A DNA stretch of 64,000 bases from CALODL01 sp942492115 (GTDB taxonomy: Bacteria; Planctomycetota; Phycisphaerae; UBA1845; CAIVHJ01). Location: NCBI GenBank assembly GCA_942492115.1, contig CALODL010000001.1, positions 124,001 through 188,000 on the forward strand. The letters run 5' to 3'. Below the pieces are notes generated by a model. It saw only the letters and a program-made list of their open reading frames with translations, was not told where the DNA came from and did no database searches. Of this stretch, positions 8,979 to 17,458 are shown in pieces (within the stretch, counting starts at the first letter, position 1; the number at the start of each line of letters is the position of its first letter). A program made the translations under genes and the position numbers.

Positions 8979-9328
8979 TCAAAGGTCCTTCATGGGCTTT
9001 CTCACTCTGTGGGGCCTGATCACTCGACCCGCCTGCTAACCTGCCGGCGCAGGGCCCTCTGCAGCTTACCGGAGCTTCCCAAGCACTTAGCGGACCCATA
9101 GCCGACGTCCGAAGATAATGTGGGTCTGATACTTTCGGCTATTTCAACCCACGTGGTCCCGCGTGGCGGCAGGCATTATCGGATAGTTCCACAGGGCTTC
9201 CACAACGCCGTTTTTATGTGCGTTGAAGTTGTTCATGCGCTGCGCGACCCAGTCCGATACCAGCAAGGAATCAGCCGGGGCCGAATAGGCTAAAACACTG
9301 GTTTTTTGCAGACTACGAGGACGCGACA
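8979..9328. other. Intergenic leader before the exopolysaccharide locus
   Basis: 350 bases without a supported gene. It probably holds the promoter and 5' leader of the exopolysaccharide operon starting at 9329. I see only weak structure: a CCACG/CGTGG pair (9149-9153 with 9162-9166), a self-complementary GCAGGGCCCTCTGC stretch near 9050-9063, and a T-run at 9301-9306. No clear -35/-10 pair is visible. Confidence 0.4.
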
Positions 9329-10111
9329 ATGGGTGGACACAAGGTATCAATGATCATTCTGGCCGGCCTCGGGTGGGGGTTGTTTGCCGGATGTAACAAA
9401 CCGTCGCATCAGCAGGTCATGACTTTCTTGCGCGGTCACGAACATGCGACATCGGGTGCCGCATATCGCCTGGCTCCGCCGGACATCATTCGTATCGAGT
9501 CAGTGCAGGCTCCAGAGGTCGAAGGCCTGTACCGCATTCAGCCCGACGGCACGATTCAGAACGAATTGCTCAGTAATGTCAATCTCGTTGACCTGACTCC
9601 GCGTGAAGCGGCGGCAAAGTTGCAGAAGCTGCTCCGGCATTACTACCACGATCCCATCGTCAACGTGTCGCTTGATACCAGCGCGAGCCGGTCGATCTTC
9701 ATGTTTGGTGAAGTCGGCGGTGCAGACAACGCCGCTGACCGCACGATTACGCGCGTCCCCATTACGGGTAGCGATACGATTCTGAATCTACTTTCCCGTT
9801 ATCCGCCCACAGCAAACGCCTGGCTCAGCGAAGTTCATGTCATTCGACCCGAGCCAGAAGACCCCAACGAGACGCAGGAGCTGCGAATCGACTTCATGCA
9901 GATCGTGCGTGGCGACTTGCGTCAGAACATCGTATTGCAGGAAGGCGATATCGTGTGGGTGCCACCAACACCTATGGCGTGGGTCGGCCATCGTGTTCGC
10001 GAAATCCTGCAGCCTGTTGGACCTGCAATCCAACTGTACACGACGCCGGCGACAGTCGAAGACGCTTCCGAAGTGTATGACGATGAGCCGTCGCAATCCT
10101 CACAGCGCTGA
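9329..10111 (+). CDS. Polysaccharide export lipoprotein (Wza/GumB-like)
   Basis: A 260-residue outer-membrane export lipoprotein. The signal peptide ends in the lipobox LFAGC (about residue 22). The polysaccharide-export domain begins with AYRLAPPDIIRI and RIQPDGTI, followed by a SLBB-like module (about 120-210, including FMFGEVGG, TILNLLSRY, VVLQEGDIVWVPP-type ending). In Wza/GumB systems such proteins form the periplasm-spanning export channel. It is followed by the Wzz-like protein and the autokinase, a standard order. The unusual C-terminal helix MAWVGHRVREILQPVGPAIQLY may be an amphipathic outer-membrane segment as in Wza; this is inference. Confidence 0.85.
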   Translation: MGGHKVSMIILAGLGWGLFAGCNKPSHQQVMTFLRGHEHATSGAAYRLAPPDIIRIESVQAPEVEGLYRIQPDGTIQNELLSNVNLVDLTPREAAAKLQKLLRHYYHDPIVNVSLDTSASRSIFMFGEVGGADNAADRTITRVPITGSDTILNLLSRYPPTANAWLSEVHVIRPEPEDPNETQELRIDFMQIVRGDLRQNIVLQEGDIVWVPPTPMAWVGHRVREILQPVGPAIQLYTTPATVEDASEVYDDEPSQSSQR

Positions 10112-10200
10112 GGCGCTGTGGCTATCTGATTTCTGTGCGTTCTGCGGCCACTGGATGGCCTACGGGAACGCCGACCTAGTGCGAAGTTAACGGAGTAACT

Positions 10201-11922
10201 ATGTCAGGCTTCGATCAATCCAAGGACGATCTGCGGCGGACAGTTCGCGAGATTACACGCGTCGTAGTGAGTCGGCGCTGGGCCTTCCTCATTCCGTTTT
10301 GTGTCGCCGCCACGTTCGTGTTCATTTCGAGCCACCGTCTGCCCCGTGTATACAAAGCGAGCACGGTGTTTGAGCGGCGCAACACGATACCAATTGCCAA
10401 GGTGCTCGGAGCCAGTGGCCCTGAGTCGATGGCAGCGCTGCGCCAGACACTGCATGAAGACATGCTCGGGATGGAGGCGATGTGTCGTGTTGTGGACCGT
10501 CTCGGCTTGACCGCCGATCTGCCACGGGACGAGCAGGGTGTGTTGACCCCCGAATCACAGACAAGGCGGCGCAGTATCGCCGGTGGTCTTGCTGGGCGCG
10601 TCGCGGTGGTCATCGAGCAAAGCAGTGCCGATTTGGATCGTTTTCAGATAACGGCCACGGGTGGGCAGCCCGTCAAGATGACGCAACTGGCCAATGCTGT
10701 GCGCGACGAATACACCGCGTTCGTTCGCGAGAAGTACCTCGATCAATTGCGTAACGCCCGTGATTTCTACGAGAACGAAATCGAGGGTCGGCATCTCGAG
10801 ATTGACACCATCGACATGGAAATGGCGCGGTTGATGGAAGCTTTTCCATATGCCAGTTCTTCCGGTATGGCGGATGTCAATACGAAGCTGTTCGCATCGA
10901 CGACCAAACGCGAGTCGCTCGAGGTCAAGATCGAAGATTATCGGCGCAAGATCCGTTTCCTCGAGGCTCGCCTCGAAGAAATGCCTCCTCCGCGGATGAT
11001 CGATCACGACATGGCTCATCTGGATATCCTCGATACTGAGTCGGCCATGCAGAGTGAGCGCTATCGGCTCAAGAGCGAAATCCTGGCATTGGCCAACAGG
11101 GCTGAACAACTACGCGTTGAACGTGGCATGCTCGACACCCATCCGGAAATCCAAAAGCTTGCTCGACAGCAGAGCAGTGCGCGCGAGGACCTGGGCGCTT
11201 TGGAAGCCAAGATGGGCAATGATGTTGCGTACAACTGGATCGATGATCCCGCAGAGGCTGCCATCGAAAAGAGTGCCCGCAACAACATCGTCTTCGAGTT
11301 AGTCACCAATCGTGAGGCGCTTGCTTCGGCAGAGCACGAACTGAAGCAGCAGGAGGCCCTGTACGCGCGGTTCGAAGAAGCCAAGTCCGCTAGCGAGGCA
11401 CGGCGACCTGAGATGCGCCGACTGATGGACCAGCGCAAGAAGATCGAGGCCGAGTTGAGCGACCAGCGTCAACACGTCAAGAAAATCGCCAGCGTGCTCA
11501 ATATCGATGCCAAGGACCAGGGCATCGAGTTCGTGACAGTGCACCAGGCCAGCGCGATGTCGCGTCCCGTTCTGCCCAAGTCGAAGACGATCATGATGCT
11601 TGCGATCGGTCTCGGCCTGGCATGCGGCGCGTGTGCAGTGTTTCTGCGTGAGTTTTTCGATTCGACCTTCCGTAACACGACAACCGTGACTCAGTCACTG
11701 GGCGTGCAGGTGCTCGAGAGCATTGACGAGATCGTACTGCCTGCAGATCGCAGGCGGTTGCTGTTGAAGAAACTGGTTGGTGTGCCGATCGCCGTAATGC
11801 TCATTGCAGCGACGTTCGTGTCGGGTGGATTGGCCTACCTGAGCATTGAAGAACCGGCGACATACAAGCGCCTGGTCGACAATGCTGAGGGTACGTGGTC
11901 GGAAGTGGAATTCGTAGGCTGA
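10201..11922 (+). CDS. Wzz/GumC-like chain-length determinant protein
   Basis: A 573-residue inner-membrane polysaccharide co-polymerase. TM1 lies at about residues 28-46 (WAFLIPFCVAATFVF) and is followed by the Wzz-type segment RVYKASTVFERRN. A long periplasmic coiled coil (about 180-440, rich in E/R/K/L heptads) leads to RPVLPKSKTIMMLAIGLGLA, the Wzz proline-rich motif plus TM2 (463-483). A third hydrophobic segment (527-548) near the C-terminus is unusual. It lacks a kinase domain, which is supplied by the next gene 15 bases downstream, as in CpsC/CpsD systems. GGAG precedes the ATG by 6 bases. Such proteins set polymer length together with the autokinase. Confidence 0.85.
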   Translation: MSGFDQSKDDLRRTVREITRVVVSRRWAFLIPFCVAATFVFISSHRLPRVYKASTVFERRNTIPIAKVLGASGPESMAALRQTLHEDMLGMEAMCRVVDRLGLTADLPRDEQGVLTPESQTRRRSIAGGLAGRVAVVIEQSSADLDRFQITATGGQPVKMTQLANAVRDEYTAFVREKYLDQLRNARDFYENEIEGRHLEIDTIDMEMARLMEAFPYASSSGMADVNTKLFASTTKRESLEVKIEDYRRKIRFLEARLEEMPPPRMIDHDMAHLDILDTESAMQSERYRLKSEILALANRAEQLRVERGMLDTHPEIQKLARQQSSAREDLGALEAKMGNDVAYNWIDDPAEAAIEKSARNNIVFELVTNREALASAEHELKQQEALYARFEEAKSASEARRPEMRRLMDQRKKIEAELSDQRQHVKKIASVLNIDAKDQGIEFVTVHQASAMSRPVLPKSKTIMMLAIGLGLACGACAVFLREFFDSTFRNTTTVTQSLGVQVLESIDEIVLPADRRRLLLKKLVGVPIAVMLIAATFVSGGLAYLSIEEPATYKRLVDNAEGTWSEVEFVG

Positions 11923-11937
11923 ACAAGGACGTAACCA

Positions 11938-12855
11938 ATGGGTTTGATTTCAGATGCATTGAAACGGGCTGAGCTCCAGCGTCGTGAGCAGGTGGGTGAA
12001 GAGCCCGCGCACTCAGACGTAAAGCCAGTCGAACCGCATGAAATGGTCGATATTCCGCCGCACCTTCGTTCGGCGATGAGCGCGACTGACGAGACCCTCA
12101 TCGAACGCCCCGATTGGAGTGTGCGTGCCGACGTCGATCTCGACAGTTTCGACATTAGCGATTCGGTCGTGGCCTATCACAACAAAGGTGATCAGATCAC
12201 TGAGCAGTATCGTGCCCTGCGCGCGCGACTGACATCACAGAATACGACTGGTGAGAACCAGGTTCTGGCAATCACCAGCAGCATTCCCAAGGAAGGCAAG
12301 AGCGTCTCGACCATGAACCTGTCATGGGTCATAGCTGAGATCAAGCACTTCCGTGTATTGATGATCGACGGTGATTTCCGTCGCAGCTCTTTGGCCAAGA
12401 TGTTGGGCATCAGCGAGTATCCGGGTTTGGCCGACCTGTTGCGCGGTGATGCGACGCTCGAAGAGGTCATCCGGCCCACGCCTCTGCCCAACCTCGACAT
12501 TATCACTGCGGGCACGACCAAGGAGTACAATGCCGCTGAGTTACTCAGTCGGCAGACGACGGGCGCGATTTTGCAAGAGTGCAAACGACGCTACCAATAC
12601 TCGATCATCGACACTCCGCCGGCCAGCACAGTCTCTGATGCTGTGGTCCTGGCACCATGGTGTACGGGTGTATTATTCGTCGTGCGGATGGGGCAGACTC
12701 CGGAACAGGTGGCCAAGGCGACCATTCGCCAATTGCAGGCCAGCAATGTCAACCTGTTGGGGTGCATCCTTGCCGGCCACAGCGTGAACTCGGGCCGCTA
12801 CCACCGCTACTACGGATACTACAAGCACTACTCACGGTATTCCGAGGCCTATTGA
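11938..12855 (+). CDS. Bacterial tyrosine autokinase (CpsD/Wzc-kinase type)
   Basis: A 305-residue cytoplasmic BY-kinase. It shows EQYRALRARL (89-98), Walker A SSIPKEGKS (114-122), Walker A' LMIDGDFRR (141-149) and Walker B YSIIDTPP (221-228). The C-terminus is a tyrosine cluster with eight Tyr in the last 18 residues (Y288 to Y305). In known systems, cycles of cluster phosphorylation control assembly of the Wzz/kinase complex and polymer length. It sits immediately after its likely membrane partner. The N-terminal 80 residues are charged and probably disordered. No export signal is present. Confidence 0.92.
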   Translation: MGLISDALKRAELQRREQVGEEPAHSDVKPVEPHEMVDIPPHLRSAMSATDETLIERPDWSVRADVDLDSFDISDSVVAYHNKGDQITEQYRALRARLTSQNTTGENQVLAITSSIPKEGKSVSTMNLSWVIAEIKHFRVLMIDGDFRRSSLAKMLGISEYPGLADLLRGDATLEEVIRPTPLPNLDIITAGTTKEYNAAELLSRQTTGAILQECKRRYQYSIIDTPPASTVSDAVVLAPWCTGVLFVVRMGQTPEQVAKATIRQLQASNVNLLGCILAGHSVNSGRYHRYYGYYKHYSRYSEAY

Positions 12856-12885
12856 CGGCTCGATCAAGCCGTTCAGCGATCCAAC

Positions 12886-12922
12886 GACAGGGGCAGGGGC
12901 CTTCGTGGCTCCTGGCCCTGTC
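12886..12922 (+). terminator. Strong hairpin after the autokinase gene
   Basis: A 16-bp stem with one mismatch pairs 12886-12901 with 12907-12922 around the loop TTCGT, starting 30 bases after the autokinase stop. There is no T-run after it, so it may attenuate or stabilise the upstream transcript rather than act as a full terminator. The 162-base gap (12856-13017) separates the export/kinase module from the FemAB gene. Confidence 0.55.
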
Positions 12923-13017
12923 TCGATATCGGGAAACACGCTTCATTTGCCGACAAGTATGGGAGGCCGAATTGTGTTTCACGACGGCCCGTTCACTCTG
13001 GCGAGCACAATCACGAC

Positions 13018-14061
13018 ATGGACGTTATCCATCTCGATCACAATGCTGTTGAGCATCGCGCGCAGTGGCGAACTTACGTAGACAATCATGCCGATGCGAC
13101 GGTGTTTCACGGTCTTGCCTGGCTCGATGCCGTTCACGCCTCCTTTCCACATCGGCCGCATTACCTGATGGTCGTTTCTAGTGGGCGCGTCACCGGAGTG
13201 CTGCCGCTATTCGAAGTTCGCAGTATGTTGGGTGGTACACTGTTGATCAGCGTGCCCTACGCCGTTTACGGCGGAGCTCTGGTCGACGAGCAGGCTTCTG
13301 CGATTGCCTTGCTGGATGCAGTCAGGCGCCTGGCTGATCGGCGTGGTGCGCGAATGGTTGACCTGCGTTCACGGACTGCGCTGTGGTCACAGGTCGAGCA
13401 CGTTGAACGGTATGTGACTTTCGTTAAACAGCTTCCAGAATGCTCTGGCGATGTGCTCAAGACGCTGCCGCGGAAGGCCCGCGCTGAAGCCCGGCGGGCG
13501 CGCGAGCGCTTCAAGTTGGGGGTTCGATTCGAGAGTGCGGATATCGACGTGGTTTGGGCCCTGTATAGTCGTAGTATGCGGAGGCTCGGATCGCCGAATG
13601 TTCCGCGGCGCTTCTTTCATGAATTGATTGCAGCCATGCCTCGACACCACATCGTGTCCGTCATTACCCATGAAGGCCGACCCGTCGCTGGTCTACTGAG
13701 TTTCATCCACAGAGACACGGTCATGCCTTACTACGTTGGAGCAGATGACAGCGCGCGGTCGTTCGGGGCCAATAATTATGTATACGCGACCCTCATGGAG
13801 CACGCCGTGGATCACGGTTGGCGCACCTTCGACTTCGGCCGTTCGCGCGTAGACAACCAGGGTTCATATGATTTCAAGAAGAATCAGGGGTTCGAGCCGC
13901 AGCCCCTGGGTTACCAGATGTATGTTCCAGCCGGCAAGGCGGCGCCGAACCTCACACCGGGCAACCCTCGTTTCCGAATGGCCCAGGCCATCTGGCGCCG
14001 TCTGCCTCTGCCCGTAACCCGGCCATTGGGCGCATGGTTATCGGCCTCTATTCCCGGGTGA
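13018..14061 (+). CDS. FemAB-like GNAT protein, exosortase-A-system-associated type
   Basis: A 347-residue protein with two GNAT-like halves. Motifs: FHGLAWLDAV near the N-terminus, KTLPRKARAEARRARE (about 148-163), PYYVGADDSARSFGANNYVYATLMEHA, and FDFGRSRVDNQGSYDFKKNQGFEPQPL. These closely match my memory of TIGR03019, the FemAB-related family found with PEP-CTERM/exosortase A exopolysaccharide loci. FemAB relatives transfer aminoacyl or acyl groups, but the substrate of this branch is not established. It lies within the exopolysaccharide locus, upstream of five glycosyltransferases, which supports a role in modifying the polymer or a lipid-linked intermediate. Confidence 0.8.
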   Translation: MDVIHLDHNAVEHRAQWRTYVDNHADATVFHGLAWLDAVHASFPHRPHYLMVVSSGRVTGVLPLFEVRSMLGGTLLISVPYAVYGGALVDEQASAIALLDAVRRLADRRGARMVDLRSRTALWSQVEHVERYVTFVKQLPECSGDVLKTLPRKARAEARRARERFKLGVRFESADIDVVWALYSRSMRRLGSPNVPRRFFHELIAAMPRHHIVSVITHEGRPVAGLLSFIHRDTVMPYYVGADDSARSFGANNYVYATLMEHAVDHGWRTFDFGRSRVDNQGSYDFKKNQGFEPQPLGYQMYVPAGKAAPNLTPGNPRFRMAQAIWRRLPLPVTRPLGAWLSASIPG

Positions 14062-14193
14062 CACCCGCCCTTACGCCACGGGCAGGGCCCCGGTCACCGT
14101 CGTCAGTACTGGCGTGGCGGTCGACGGCCATCCATTCAGACGGCTTCTGAATTACCTTTTGCGCTCCACACGAGCTGCCGATAACTGCAGCAA

Positions 14194-15399
14194 GTGAAAC
14201 CCATGGACGTGCTCATGCTCTATCACCGCGTGCCTTATCCGCCCAACAAGGGGGAGAAGATGCGCGCCTATCAGCAGCTTCGTTACATCGCAGGTCGCCA
14301 CCGGGTGTGGTTGGCTTGTTTTCTGGACGCCGAAGAAGACCAGCACCATCTACCCAGACTCGAGGCGATGTGTCACCGCTTCGAGGCTGTGCCATTGAAC
14401 AAACATCTGGCATTATCCAAAGGCGGCATGAACGTCCTGCGTGGCCGCACTCTGACCGAGGGCTACTACGGGCACTCGGGTATGTGGCAGGTCGTGCAGT
14501 CGTGGGTCGACGGTCATTTTTTTGATGTCGCGTTCGCGTTTTCCTCCAGTATGGGCGTATACATCGAGGAATTGCCCGTCGGCCGCCGCGTTTTGGACAT
14601 GAACGACTTCGACAGTCGCAAGTGGGCGGACTACGCAACCAAGAGTACATGGCCTCTCGCCAGCCTGTTTCGCACCGAGGCCAGTCGGCTCGCGTTGCGT
14701 GAACGCGAACTCATCAGCAAGTGCGACATGACCCTGATGGTTAACGATCGAGAGTGTCGGCAACTGGGAGATCCAGCGTTGGCTGGGCGTGTTCGGACAT
14801 TCCACACGCCGATCGATGTCGACAGCTATGAACGTGTATGGGGTGTAACGCGAGAGAAGGTTGTTTCGTATGTCGGGACGATGAACTATCGCCCAAACAT
14901 CGAAGCCGTGACGTGGTTCGCCGACCGTGTATGGCCCCAGGTCATAGAGCGCCATCCGGATGCAGTGTGGCGTATCGTTGGGCGACGCCCGACTCGTGAA
15001 GTCATGCGTTTGAGCACACGACGGGGCATCGACGTTGTAGGAGAAGTTGATGAGGTTCGTGACTACCTGGCTGCAACACGTGTATTCGTTGCCCCGGTCC
15101 AGACCGACATTGGCATCCAGACAAAGGTGCTGGAGTCTCTGGCTGCGGGACGACCGACGGTGATCACCGAGAGTGGTCACCTCGGTATCGGCGCTGAGCC
15201 TGATCGTGACTATCTCGTCGCACGTGATGTGTCCGGATTCGTCAATGCGGTCGATCGCCTGCTGTCCGACCACGCCGCATGCTGTGCGCTGGGTGACAGC
15301 GCCGTACAGTTCGTTAAAGCTCATTTTGCCGTGCCGGTGCTGATGCCCCAATTCGAAGCTCTACTGACTCAGGCACAGCCTGTGCAGGCGACACCATGA
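14194..15399 (+). CDS. Glycosyltransferase, TIGR03087-like (exosortase-A-associated)
   Basis: A 401-residue GT-B glycosyltransferase of GT4 type, likely peripheral at the inner membrane. It begins with DVLMLYHRVPYPPNKGEKMR, contains FAFSSSMGVYIEE, DMNDFDSRKWADYA, YVGTMNYRPNIEAV and the donor-site region VAPVQTDIGIQTKVLESLAAGRPTV. These features match the TIGR03087 sugar transferase family associated with PEP-CTERM systems. The start is GTG 14194; ATG 14203 (MDVLM) is equally plausible. The 3' end overlaps the next gene by four bases (ATGA), so the two are translationally coupled. Donor and acceptor sugars cannot be read. Confidence 0.8.
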   Translation: MKPMDVLMLYHRVPYPPNKGEKMRAYQQLRYIAGRHRVWLACFLDAEEDQHHLPRLEAMCHRFEAVPLNKHLALSKGGMNVLRGRTLTEGYYGHSGMWQVVQSWVDGHFFDVAFAFSSSMGVYIEELPVGRRVLDMNDFDSRKWADYATKSTWPLASLFRTEASRLALRERELISKCDMTLMVNDRECRQLGDPALAGRVRTFHTPIDVDSYERVWGVTREKVVSYVGTMNYRPNIEAVTWFADRVWPQVIERHPDAVWRIVGRRPTREVMRLSTRRGIDVVGEVDEVRDYLAATRVFVAPVQTDIGIQTKVLESLAAGRPTVITESGHLGIGAEPDRDYLVARDVSGFVNAVDRLLSDHAACCALGDSAVQFVKAHFAVPVLMPQFEALLTQAQPVQATP

Positions 15400-16553
15400 T
15401 TCGCGGTCGCAACATCATCGCCATAGCCAGTAACTGGCATTTCGATCCGACGAGCAAGCATCATGTGATGCAACGACTCGCGGCACACAACAACGTGCTG
15501 TGGGTCAATTATCACGGGTCTCGGCGACCCAGTGCTTCGGGGCGGGACTTGCGATCGATTGCAGGAAAGCTAGGCGAGGTCGTTCGCGGTGTCGAGCGGA
15601 TGGGGCCCCAGCTCTCAGTCATGACTCCATTGCTCCTGCCGCTGCCCGGATCCGGTTCGGCGCGGCGGGTCAACCGCACTCTGGTTGTTCGGCAAATACG
15701 TCGGGCGTTGCGACAGTTCCCGGAAGCCCCGACCCAGCTGTGGAGTTTTGCCCCGGACGTCTCCTACCTCATGGGCCAATTTGGCGAAGAACTCGACTTG
15801 TATTACTGCGTAGACGAGTTCAGCGCATTTTCAGACTACGACACCGCGGCCATTCAACGTCTCGAACGTGAACTGATCAATCAATCTGACATCGTGATTA
15901 CGACCTCTGAATACTTGCGTTCAGCCAAGAGCGATCTGCATCCCTACGTGCACCTGGTCGCTCATGGTGTTGACTACGAGCACTTCAGCAGGTCAACGGC
16001 TGAAACCACTGCGATACCCAAGGCAGTGAAGGGCATCCAGGGCCCAGTGCTTGGTTTCTTCGGGATGATTCAGGATTGGGTCGATCTCGAATTGCTGACC
16101 ACGGTGGCTCGGCGCAATCCAGGATGGTCATTCGTACTTGTTGGCAAGAGTGCTATCGACACGACCCGACTTGCTGCACTACCGAATGTCCATCTGCCGG
16201 GGCAGGTGCCCTATGCCACGCTGCCTGGCTACTGTCGAGCATTCGATGTGGCGCTCATTCCATTTCACATCAACGAACTGACCCGCAATGTCAATCCGAT
16301 CAAGCTACGCGAGTATCTCGCTGCGGGTTTGCCGGTGGTATCGACCGATTTACCGGAGGTGCGGCCGTATCGTCCACACGTGTTGATCGCCCATGATGTC
16401 GACAGCTTCGAAGCTGCCTGCCGGACTGCCCTGCAGCAGCGCACCGCCAGCCACCGCAAGGCACGGCAAGATGCCGTGCGCAATGAGACCTGGGATCGCA
16501 AAGTGGAGATCCTCAGCGAACTCGTTGAAGGACGTCTGGCAGTACAGGTATGA
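15396..16553 (+). CDS. Glycosyltransferase (GT4-like)
   Basis: A 385-residue GT-B glycosyltransferase. N-terminal half: IIAIASNWHFDPTSKHHVMQ and LWSFAPDVSYLMGQFG, then YYCVDEFSAFSDYD. C-terminal donor-binding half: GFFGMIQDWVDLELL, FVLVGK, VHLPGQVPYATLPGYCRAFDVALIPF and PIKLREYLAAGLPVVST. The last motif carries the family's nucleotide-sugar E-x7-type region in shortened form. The ATG overlaps the previous stop codon (ATGA), indicating coupling. The missing conserved EAGxxG glycine turn (YLAAGLP instead) is typical of some GT4 members. Specificity unknown. Confidence 0.78.
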   Translation: MIRGRNIIAIASNWHFDPTSKHHVMQRLAAHNNVLWVNYHGSRRPSASGRDLRSIAGKLGEVVRGVERMGPQLSVMTPLLLPLPGSGSARRVNRTLVVRQIRRALRQFPEAPTQLWSFAPDVSYLMGQFGEELDLYYCVDEFSAFSDYDTAAIQRLERELINQSDIVITTSEYLRSAKSDLHPYVHLVAHGVDYEHFSRSTAETTAIPKAVKGIQGPVLGFFGMIQDWVDLELLTTVARRNPGWSFVLVGKSAIDTTRLAALPNVHLPGQVPYATLPGYCRAFDVALIPFHINELTRNVNPIKLREYLAAGLPVVSTDLPEVRPYRPHVLIAHDVDSFEAACRTALQQRTASHRKARQDAVRNETWDRKVEILSELVEGRLAVQV

Positions 16554-16600
16554 GCAGCGGCCATGTCCGATAAGTCGATTACTTCGATCACGCAGCCACC

Positions 16601-17458
16601 TTGTCGACATACCAGGAGCCACTGAACGCCAGCGGGAAGGAGCCCTGGGCGATCATGTTTCGCGAACTCTACGCATATAGGGAATTGCTGTACAGCTTGA
16701 CGTTGCGCGAGATCCGTGTGCGCTACAAGCAATCTCTGCTCGGCGCCGCATGGGCACTGTTCGTACCGTTGTCCATGATGGCCGTGTTCACGTTCGTGTT
16801 CACACGTGCACTGAAGATCGATGGTCGCCTCGACTTGGGTGGCATGCCGTATGCGCTGTTTGCCTACGTCGGGTTGCTGCCGTGGACGTTCTTTTCCGGT
16901 AGCCTGACCGGTGCAGTCAACAGTCTGGTGGCCAACCATAACCTCGTCACCAAGGTGTACTGCCCACGTGAAGCTTTTCCGTTGTCCTGTGTGGCCAGCA
17001 GTGCATTCGATTTCATTATCGCTTCCAGTGTTCTCTTCGGTTTGATCGCATATTTTCATCTCTTCTCGGAATGGACGTTTACGCTGCACCCGGCGGTGCT
17101 GTTCATCCCGATCGTCCTGCTGGTGCAGATTATCCTGACTATCGGGCTGGCATTGATTCTCTCAATGGCAAACCTTTTCTTTCGAGACGTGCGGTACCTG
17201 TTCTCTGTAATCATTTACCTGTGGATGTTCGTGACCAATGTCATCTATCCACTCGAGAGCAGCAGCGTCGAGGTCAATGCGATCATTCAACTCAATCCGA
17301 TGACTGCAATCATCGGTGCGTACCGCACTTGTTTGTTCGAGGGCGCCGTTCCACTCGACAGTGCATTCCTGTGTGCCGTCGGGGTGGCGCTGACGACGTT
17401 GTGTGTCGGGTGGGGCTTGTTTCGTCGAGCCGAATCGCGTTTTGCGGAGTGTATCTGA
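16601..17458 (+). CDS. ABC-2 polysaccharide exporter, permease (Wzm-like)
   Basis: A 285-residue inner-membrane permease with six predicted helices. The N-terminal amphipathic stretch YRELLYSLTLREIRVRYKQS is the hallmark of Wzm/TagG-type exporters. It is followed by LLGAAWALFVPLSMMAVFTFVF, LPWTFFSGSL, NLVTKVYCPREAFPL (the coupling-helix region) and LFFRDVRYLFSV. It is followed directly by its ATPase, overlapping by one base. The start is unclear: this frame opens at TTG 16601, with ATG 16655 further in. An ATG at 16563, nine bases after the previous stop, reads MSDKSITSITQPP and would join only through a -1 shift. Confidence 0.85.
   Translation: MSTYQEPLNASGKEPWAIMFRELYAYRELLYSLTLREIRVRYKQSLLGAAWALFVPLSMMAVFTFVFTRALKIDGRLDLGGMPYALFAYVGLLPWTFFSGSLTGAVNSLVANHNLVTKVYCPREAFPLSCVASSAFDFIIASSVLFGLIAYFHLFSEWTFTLHPAVLFIPIVLLVQIILTIGLALILSMANLFFRDVRYLFSVIIYLWMFVTNVIYPLESSSVEVNAIIQLNPMTAIIGAYRTCLFEGAVPLDSAFLCAVGVALTTLCVGWGLFRRAESRFAECI

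Noticed and set aside
9165..9172. GGCGGCAG, similar to the ops/JUMPstart element GGCGGTAG
   Set aside because: Only a partial match with no surrounding JUMPstart sequence; short GC-rich octamers are expected by chance.
9144..9350. Minus-strand 68-codon frame in the leader of the exopolysaccharide locus
   Set aside because: No Shine-Dalgarno, no motif, and it overlaps the start of the export lipoprotein gene.
16563..16625. Separate short gene MSDKSITSITQPP... before the permease
   Set aside because: Only about 20 codons and best explained as the permease's shifted or untranslated N-terminus; reported as a finding instead.
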